Of a DNA stretch of 64,000 bases, positions 58,904-64,000 are shown piece by piece (positions within the stretch are counted from its first letter, which is position 1; each line of letters opens with the position of its first letter). The stretch covers positions 1-64,000 of the forward strand of contig SVKJ01000005.1 in assembly GCA_015068525.1 (NCBI GenBank), in the 5' to 3' direction. The notes under the pieces were generated by a model. It did no database searches. It had not been told where the DNA came from and saw only the letters and a program-made list of their open reading frames with translations. The position numbers and the translations under genes were made by a program. The DNA comes from Oscillospiraceae bacterium. GTDB taxonomy: Bacteria > Bacillota > Clostridia > UMGS1840 > HGM11507.

Positions 58904-58928
58904 ATGTAATACCTCTTTTTTTTAATTA

Positions 58929-58957
58929 ATTGTATCACAAAATATTTTGTATGTAAA
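58929..58957 (-). promoter_or_regulatory. Promoter of the nitroreductase run with operator-like palindrome
   Basis: On the minus strand TTTACA (58952-58957) and TACAAT (58929-58934) with a 17-base spacer. The spacer contains the perfect 14-bp palindrome ACAAAATATTTTGT at 58937-58950. Confidence 0.6.
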
Positions 58958-58966
58958 GATGTGCAT

Positions 58967-58995
58967 TTGACAAAGGAAAAATAATTTTATATAAT
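58967..58995 (+). promoter_or_regulatory. Consensus promoter of copA
   Basis: Perfect TTGACA (58967-58972) and perfect TATAAT (58990-58995) with a 17-base spacer, 40 bases before the ATG at 59036. A full consensus implies very strong basal activity unless repressed. The palindrome at 58937-58950 lies just upstream. Confidence 0.85.
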
Positions 58996-59035
58996 AAAAA
59001 TAACATAAAACAACAAATTATAATGGAGGGATAAA

Positions 59036-61486
59036 ATGGAATATAATGTTTCAGGCATGAGTTGTGCTGCATGTTCTCAAAGAGTTGAGAAAGCAGTTTC
59101 TTCATTACCAAATGTTGAATCATGCACAGTAAATTTGCTTACCAATTCAATGAATGTTTCAGGAACTGCAACTGACCAAGAAATAATAGATGCTGTAATT
59201 AAAGCAGGTTATAGCGCAAGTAAAAAAGGTGAAAACGATAATAATTTTAAAAAAGAAGAAACTACATTAGATGAAACAAAAACTCTTAAAAGAAGAATTG
59301 TATCTTCCCTGTTCTTTTTAGTCATCTTAATGTACTTTTCAATGGGTAATACAATGTTTGGATTACCACTTCCTGAATTCTTAAGTAAAAATTCTCTTGC
59401 AATATGTTTAATTCAAATGCTTCTTGCTATTATAGTAATGATAATCAACAAAAAATTCTTTATAAGCGGTTTTAAAGGAATATTAAACAAATCTCCTAAC
59501 ATGGACTCTCTTGTTGCACTTGGATCTTTTTCATCTTTTGCATACAGCTTATGTATTTTGTTTTATATGACTCAATTATATGTAGAAGGTAATATAACAC
59601 TTGCAAACCATCAATTGCACGAAGTTTACTTTGAGTCAGCGGCAATGATTTTAACGCTCATTACTGTTGGTAAAACATTAGAATCAGTTTCAAAGAAAAA
59701 AACAACTGATGCAATTAATAGCCTTATAAATCTTGCACCGAAAACTGCAACAGTAGTAAGAAACGGCAAAGAAATGGTTATACCTGTAAAAGATATTATA
59801 AAAGGTGATATATTCTTAGTTAAACCGGGAGAAAGCATTCCTGCTGACGGAGTAATAATTGAAGGTCATTCTGCCGTTAATGAATCAGCACTTACAGGAG
59901 AAAGTATTCCTGTTGATAAAGAAATTGGTGATTTAGTATCGCAATCAACAATAAATGAGTATGGTTTTTTAAAATGCGAAGCGCAAAAAGTCGGTGAAGA
60001 AACACTATTTTCTAAGATTATTAAAACTGTAAATGATGCATCATCTTCAAAGGCTCCGATTGCCAAAGTGGCAGACAAAGTTTCAGGGATATTTGTTCCC
60101 ATTGTTATTATAATAGCAATTATAACATTTTTTGTATGGCTAGTCTTGGGTGAAAGCATCGGATTTTCTCTTGCAAGAGCAGTTTCCGTACTTGTAATCA
60201 GTTGCCCTTGTGCCTTAGGCCTTGCAACTCCTGTTGCAATTATGGTCGGTAACGGTGTAGGTGCAAAGCACGGAATACTTTTTAAAAATGCTCAGGCGCT
60301 TGAATATACCGGTAAAATTAAAATAATTGCACTCGATAAAACAGGTACAATTACAAAAGGAAAACCTGAGGTTACGGATATTATACCATTTTCAACAAGC
60401 AAAGAAGAATTATTAAAGTATGCATATTCTCTTGAACTTAAAAGCGAACATCCTCTGGCTAAAGCCATTATTAAAAAAGCACAGGAAGATAATATAACAC
60501 ATTTTGAGAGCGAAGATTTTAAAATTCTTCCGGGAAATGGATTAAGTGCGACAATAAATGAAAATAAGGTTTACGGAGGAAATTTAAAATTTATAGAAAA
60601 ATTTATTTCAGTAGACGATAAAATATTAAACAAAGCAAATGAATTATCAGAAAATGGTAAGACTCCCCTTTTCTTTTCTAAGGAAAATGTTCTTTTGGGA
60701 ATTATTGCAGTAACTGATACGATAAGAGAAGACAGTTTCTTTGCAATAAAAGAATTAAAACAAATGGGAATTAAAACTGTTATGTTAACAGGTGATAATA
60801 TTAAAACTGCATCTGCAGTAAAAAAACAGGTTTTAGTTGATGAAGTTATAGCTGATGTTTTACCAAATGATAAAGCAAGTAAAATATTAAACCTTAAAAG
60901 TTACGGGAAAACTGCAATGGTTGGTGACGGTATAAACGATGCACCTGCACTTATATCAAGTGATGTTGGAATAGCTATTGGCGGAGGGACAGATGTTGCA
61001 ATTGAAACTTCTGATGTTGTCCTTTTGAAAAACAGTTTATCAGATATACCTAAATTAATTAAATTAAGTAAAAAAACTTTAAAAATAATACATCAGAACT
61101 TATTTTGGGCATTTATATACAATATAATTGGAATACCTCTTGCTGCAGGCGTATTTATACCATTTTTCAACTTAAAACTAAATCCTATGTTCGGTGCTTT
61201 AGCAATGAGTTTATCCAGTTTTTGTGTTGTAACAAATGCTTTAAGATTAAATAATATAAAATTTAACAAAAAGGAGAAAAAGAAGATGGAAGTAAAAATG
61301 AACATTGAAGGTATGATGTGTATGCATTGCGAGGCAAGAGTGAAGAAATGTTTAGAAGAAATAGATGGTGTTTCCGAAGCTATTGTAAATCACGAACAAA
61401 ACTCTGCAATTGTTAAAATGACAAAAGAAATTCCATTTGATACATTGAAAAAAACTGTTGAAGCGCAAGGCTATAAAGTTATATAA
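59036..61486 (+). CDS. copA: Copper-exporting P1B-type ATPase with N- and C-terminal HMA domains
   Basis: An 816-residue copper pump. An N-terminal HMA domain has GMSCAACSQRVE (C10, C13). It is followed by membrane segments, the CPC metal site C390-P-C392 (SCPCALGLATP), phosphorylation Asp434 in DKTGTITKG, the HP motif in SEHPLAKA, and GDGINDAPAL. A last membrane pair ends near residue 740. Unusually, a second HMA domain (GMMCMHCEARVKKC) follows at about 751-816, resembling the chaperone CopZ fused in frame. GGAGGG precedes the start. No CsoR or CopY gene is nearby. Confidence 0.95.
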   Translation: MEYNVSGMSCAACSQRVEKAVSSLPNVESCTVNLLTNSMNVSGTATDQEIIDAVIKAGYSASKKGENDNNFKKEETTLDETKTLKRRIVSSLFFLVILMYFSMGNTMFGLPLPEFLSKNSLAICLIQMLLAIIVMIINKKFFISGFKGILNKSPNMDSLVALGSFSSFAYSLCILFYMTQLYVEGNITLANHQLHEVYFESAAMILTLITVGKTLESVSKKKTTDAINSLINLAPKTATVVRNGKEMVIPVKDIIKGDIFLVKPGESIPADGVIIEGHSAVNESALTGESIPVDKEIGDLVSQSTINEYGFLKCEAQKVGEETLFSKIIKTVNDASSSKAPIAKVADKVSGIFVPIVIIIAIITFFVWLVLGESIGFSLARAVSVLVISCPCALGLATPVAIMVGNGVGAKHGILFKNAQALEYTGKIKIIALDKTGTITKGKPEVTDIIPFSTSKEELLKYAYSLELKSEHPLAKAIIKKAQEDNITHFESEDFKILPGNGLSATINENKVYGGNLKFIEKFISVDDKILNKANELSENGKTPLFFSKENVLLGIIAVTDTIREDSFFAIKELKQMGIKTVMLTGDNIKTASAVKKQVLVDEVIADVLPNDKASKILNLKSYGKTAMVGDGINDAPALISSDVGIAIGGGTDVAIETSDVVLLKNSLSDIPKLIKLSKKTLKIIHQNLFWAFIYNIIGIPLAAGVFIPFFNLKLNPMFGALAMSLSSFCVVTNALRLNNIKFNKKEKKKMEVKMNIEGMMCMHCEARVKKCLEEIDGVSEAIVNHEQNSAIVKMTKEIPFDTLKKTVEAQGYKVI
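61271..61486 (+). promoter_or_regulatory. Possible internal translation start for a CopZ-like chaperone
   Basis: Inside copA, AAGGAG at 61271-61276 stands nine bases before an in-frame ATG at 61286. Initiation there would give a separate 66-residue HMA protein (residues 751-816 of CopA) with the CxxC metal site, about the size of CopZ. Lys codons encode the same bases, so the motif could be coincidental. Confidence 0.45.
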
Positions 61487-61491
61487 GATTA

Positions 61492-61520
61492 TTGATTTTA
61501 TTGTTATTTTATGATACAAT
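61492..61520 (+). promoter_or_regulatory. Promoter of the peptidyl-prolyl isomerase gene
   Basis: TTGATT (61492-61497) and TACAAT (61515-61520) with a 17-base spacer, in the 64-base gap after copA. Confidence 0.5.
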
Positions 61521-61550
61521 GTAATAAAAAAGAAAATGGAGATTTTTAAT

Positions 61551-62294
61551 ATGGAAATTAAAATACTTGCAAAAGTAAACGGAACACCTGTTACAAGTCA
61601 GGATGTTGATAATGAAATTAAAATGCTTGGTCAAAGAGGTCAGGAATTTAACAATCCACAAGGAAGAGAAATAGTTTTGGAACAAATTATAGCAAGAAAA
61701 TTATTCTTACTTGACGCTATAAAAAACGGATATGAATATAATCCTGTTTTTAAAGATGAACTTCAAAAACTAAAAGAAGATTTACTTGCCAACTTTGCTA
61801 TTACAAAAGCAGTTGAAAATGTAAAAGTTACCGAAGAAGATATTAAAGAGTTTTATAACAATAATAAAGATAAAATGATTGCGCCTGAAACTGTTAACGC
61901 AAGTCATATTTTAGTTGATGATGAAAATAAAGCAAAAGAACTTTTAGAAGAAATCAAATCAGGAAAAATTACTTTTGAGGAAGCGGCAAAAAATAACAGT
62001 TCCTGCCCATCTTCTCAAAACGGAGGTAGTTTAGGTGAATTTGGAAAAGGTCAAATGGTTCCTGAATTTGATACATTTGTTTTCTCAATGAATGTTGGCG
62101 AAATATCAGGACCTTGTAAAACTCAGTTCGGTTATCATTTAATAAAATTAAATTCAAAAACCGAAGCAAAAGAAATACCATTTGATGATGTTAAAGAAAA
62201 TATTGCAATGCAACTTACTGCAGAAAAACAGCAAGCTGCTTATCAGTCAAAAATTAATCAAATGAAAATATTATATCCTGTTGATAAGTTCTAA
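61551..62294 (+). CDS. Parvulin-type peptidyl-prolyl isomerase
   Basis: A 247-residue protein. The ATG at 61551 is preferred over one five codons upstream because GGAGA precedes it at normal distance. A SurA/trigger-like N-terminal helical domain (VNGTPVTSQDVDNEIKML) precedes a rotamase domain (about 115-210): VNASHILVDDENKAKELLEEI, CPSSQNGGSLGEFGKGQMVPEF and GPCKTQFGYHLI. There is no signal peptide, so it is probably cytoplasmic, unlike PrsA. It has its own promoter and terminator. Confidence 0.9.
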   Translation: MEIKILAKVNGTPVTSQDVDNEIKMLGQRGQEFNNPQGREIVLEQIIARKLFLLDAIKNGYEYNPVFKDELQKLKEDLLANFAITKAVENVKVTEEDIKEFYNNNKDKMIAPETVNASHILVDDENKAKELLEEIKSGKITFEEAAKNNSSCPSSQNGGSLGEFGKGQMVPEFDTFVFSMNVGEISGPCKTQFGYHLIKLNSKTEAKEIPFDDVKENIAMQLTAEKQQAAYQSKINQMKILYPVDKF

Positions 62295-62331
62295 AATATT
62301 TACTGTTTGTATTTTTGATATAATAAATTTT

Positions 62332-62364
62332 AAAAGCCTGTTCATTCAAAGAACAGGCTTTTTT
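62332..62364 (+). terminator. Intrinsic terminator of the isomerase gene
   Basis: Perfect 12-bp inverted repeat AAAAGCCTGTTC / GAACAGGCTTTT (62332-62343 and 62351-62362) followed by T. Its right arm encodes the last residues of the convergent CYTH gene, whose stop codon falls in the loop. Confidence 0.9.
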
Positions 62365-62804
62365 GCCAAATTATGATTTGAATATCTCTTATCATCAGTT
62401 ACTTCTTTTTCAATAAATGGAGGAAGAGAAAATTCTTCTTCTTCACTTTCAAGTTCAATTTCTGCTATAATTATCCCCTTGTTTTTACCTTCAAAAACAT
62501 CAATTTCCCACATTTTTTTATCATAAGGATAAGTGTATCTCGTTTTTTCCAAAACTTCGCCTGAACAAGCATTTTCAAGAAGATTCAATGCATCATCATA
62601 AGGGATTTCATATTCAAACTCGCCTCTTGATAACTTACTTTTTCTATATTTAACTGTAAGAAATGCTTTGTCATTAAAGGTCCTTACTCTGACAACTTTC
62701 CCATCTTGTGATGAAATATACCCTTGCTTTATTTTAATCTTTTCTATAGCTTTTTTTACATCAAATTCTTTTACCAAAAATTTTCTTTCAATTTCAATAT
62801 TCAT
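62346..62804 (-). CDS. CYTH-domain phosphatase-like protein
   Basis: A 152-residue CYTH (triphosphate tunnel metalloenzyme) protein with the signature EIERKFLV at the N-terminus, KQGYIS, VRVRTFNDKAFLTVKY and EIDVFEGKNKGIIIAEIEL. Members hydrolyse inorganic triphosphate, thiamine triphosphate or make cyclic AMP. The short length fits the tripolyphosphatase type. The stop codon lies in the loop of the terminator used by the convergent gene. Confidence 0.88.
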   Translation of the reverse strand: MNIEIERKFLVKEFDVKKAIEKIKIKQGYISSQDGKVVRVRTFNDKAFLTVKYRKSKLSRGEFEYEIPYDDALNLLENACSGEVLEKTRYTYPYDKKMWEIDVFEGKNKGIIIAEIELESEEEEFSLPPFIEKEVTDDKRYSNHNLAKKPVL

Positions 62805-62822
62805 ATACTATCCTTTTTATCA

Positions 62823-62851
62823 AAAAAAGGGCTAAAACATAACCCTTTTTT
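62823..62851. terminator. Intrinsic terminator after serA
   Basis: Inverted repeat AAAAAAGGG / CCCTTTTTT (arms 62823-62831 and 62843-62851) with an 11-base loop, 21 bases after the serA stop. T-runs occur on both sides. Confidence 0.8.
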
Positions 62852-62872
62852 AACTAATTTTAAATTCTTATT

Positions 62873-64000
62873 TTATATTACTCTTACTCTGATTATACCT
62901 TCAATACCTTCAATGTCTTTAACAACACTTTCGCTGATATCTCCTGTAACGTCAACCATAGTGTAAGCAACATTATTCCTGCTTCCGTTAATCATACCTT
63001 CAATATTTATACCATCTTTAGCAAGTTGATTTGAAATCTGACTTAACATATTAGGAATATTTTCGTGAATAACAGTTATTCTTATATCTGTTGATCTTGG
63101 CATTGTAACTTTAGGGAAATTAACAGAATTAACAATATTACCGTTTTCCAAAAAGTCCATAATTTGTTTAACAGCCATAACAGCACAGTTATCTTCTGCT
63201 TCAGGTGTTGATGCACCTAAATGAGGAATAGCAACAACATTTTTATATGTATGAAGACTGTTACATGGAAAATCGCAAACATATTTTGCAACTTTTCCGT
63301 CATCAATTGCTTCTTTCATTGCGTCAGACTCAACAAGTTCTGCTCTTGAGAAATTTAAAATTCTTACTCCGTCTTTCATTTGCGCAATTGTCTGAGTATT
63401 AATCATAGACTGAGTATCTTTGTTGAATGGAAGATGAAGTGTGATATAATCACAGTTTTCATATATTTCTTTTAAATCAGTTGCTCTTTTTATTGATTTC
63501 GAAACACTCCATGCAGCATCAACTGAAATAAAAGGATCGTAACCTATAACTTCCATACCAAGATGAGATGCAGTATTTGCAACTAAAACGCCGATTGCTC
63601 CTAAACCTATAACCCCTAATTTTTTACCCATAATTTCAGGACCTACAAAAGCCCCTTTTCCTTTTTCAACATCTTTTGCTATCTGGTCTGAATCAAGAGT
63701 TTCTGCCCATTTGATACCACCGACAATATCTCTGGATGCAAGGAAAAGCCCTGCAATAACAAGTTCTTTTACAGCATTAGCATTTGCTCCGGGAGTATTG
63801 AATACAACAATACCCTCCTCAGCACATTTTTCAACAGGGATATTGTTTACCCCTGCACCTGCTCTGCCGATTGCAAGTAAACTTTTAGGCATATCATATT
63901 CATGCATATTAAAACTTCTTAAAATAACAGCATCAGGATTTTCTATATTATCTGAAATTTTATAATCAGATGTAAACTTACTAAGACCAATCTTAGAAAT
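62873..64000 (-). CDS. serA: D-3-phosphoglycerate dehydrogenase, start beyond the window
   Basis: First enzyme of serine synthesis, oxidising 3-phosphoglycerate with NAD. The frame stays open for 31 codons upstream of the first visible Met at 63907 to the window edge (including ENPDAVILRSFN), so the gene is cut at its 5' end. The visible 376 residues contain GRAGAGVNNIP, the NAD-binding GLGAIGVLVANTASHLG, the catalytic Arg/Glu/His positions (with HLGASTPEAEDN) and a C-terminal ACT domain (IRITVIHENIPNMLSQISNQL), which may mediate serine inhibition. The ACT domain directly follows the catalytic part, as in short bacterial forms. Confidence 0.93.
   Translation of the reverse strand: MSKIGLSKFTSDYKISDNIENPDAVILRSFNMHEYDMPKSLLAIGRAGAGVNNIPVEKCAEEGIVVFNTPGANANAVKELVIAGLFLASRDIVGGIKWAETLDSDQIAKDVEKGKGAFVGPEIMGKKLGVIGLGAIGVLVANTASHLGMEVIGYDPFISVDAAWSVSKSIKRATDLKEIYENCDYITLHLPFNKDTQSMINTQTIAQMKDGVRILNFSRAELVESDAMKEAIDDGKVAKYVCDFPCNSLHTYKNVVAIPHLGASTPEAEDNCAVMAVKQIMDFLENGNIVNSVNFPKVTMPRSTDIRITVIHENIPNMLSQISNQLAKDGINIEGMINGSRNNVAYTMVDVTGDISESVVKDIEGIEGIIRVRVI

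Overview
This is a gene-dense, low-GC window with AGGAGG-type ribosome binding sites and many consensus TTGACA/TATAAT-like promoters. It looks chromosomal and comes from an anaerobic member of the Clostridia (Firmicutes). Supporting marks are the short HisG that needs HisZ, the large SRP RNA with an Alu domain just upstream of dnaX, DnaD- and DnaI-type helicase loaders, RecD2, RqcH, an ECF transporter module, an SLH-domain surface protein and a YerB-like lipoprotein. No tRNA, rRNA, CRISPR array, insertion sequence or prophage was seen.

Layout. Positions 1-7212 (+) hold a histidine operon, hisZ(partial)-G-D-C-B-H-A-F-IE-J, closed by a 16-bp perfect hairpin. A 547-base, extremely AT-rich stretch without a credible gene follows. 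Positions 7897-15900 (-) carry SRP RNA, dnaX, ybaB, recR, a DnaD-domain gene and a DnaI-like loader, followed by a separately promoted S-layer-type protein. Positions 15989-19480 (-) are a glycolytic operon, pgk-tpiA-gpmI. Positions 19594-33220 (-) form a long, tightly packed run: rRNA methyltransferase, ecfA1-ecfA2-ecfT, truA, a DUF5711-like protein, cvpA-like, corA-like, rho, rqcH, pncB, an Lrp regulator, an aminotransferase and trmL. Positions 33318-35733 (-) are secG and rnr, with an intrinsic terminator between them.

Positions 35824-42641 (-) hold a cassette of membrane protein, HPr-kinase-like protein, PqqD-like protein, S24/S26-type peptidase and ABC exporter, apparently read on into recD2 and comF. 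It diverges from a glycosyltransferase gene at 42827 (+). The domain set resembles a peptide-modification and export system, but no precursor gene could be found beside it. It is the best candidate here for an undescribed system.

Positions 43900-46753 (-) hold a small membrane-anchored GT-A-like protein and a polar amino acid ABC transporter. Between the binding-protein gene and the permease gene lie three tandem 71-bp repeats whose two predicted stems covary, followed by a strong terminator. Positions 46893-52856 (-) carry an SH3b-NlpC/P60 hydrolase, comEC, holA and ligA. Positions 52982-58903 (-) are a run of ten small or accessory genes headed by a nitroreductase, including a 53-residue membrane protein. 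The nitroreductase promoter diverges from a copper-ATPase promoter around a shared 14-bp palindrome. The copper ATPase (59036-61486, +) carries a second HMA domain at its C-terminus, preceded by its own in-frame ribosome binding site. The window ends with a parvulin-type isomerase, a CYTH protein and serA, whose 5' end is cut by the window edge.

Assignments rest on reading translated sequences, motifs and spacing by eye. No database search was run.
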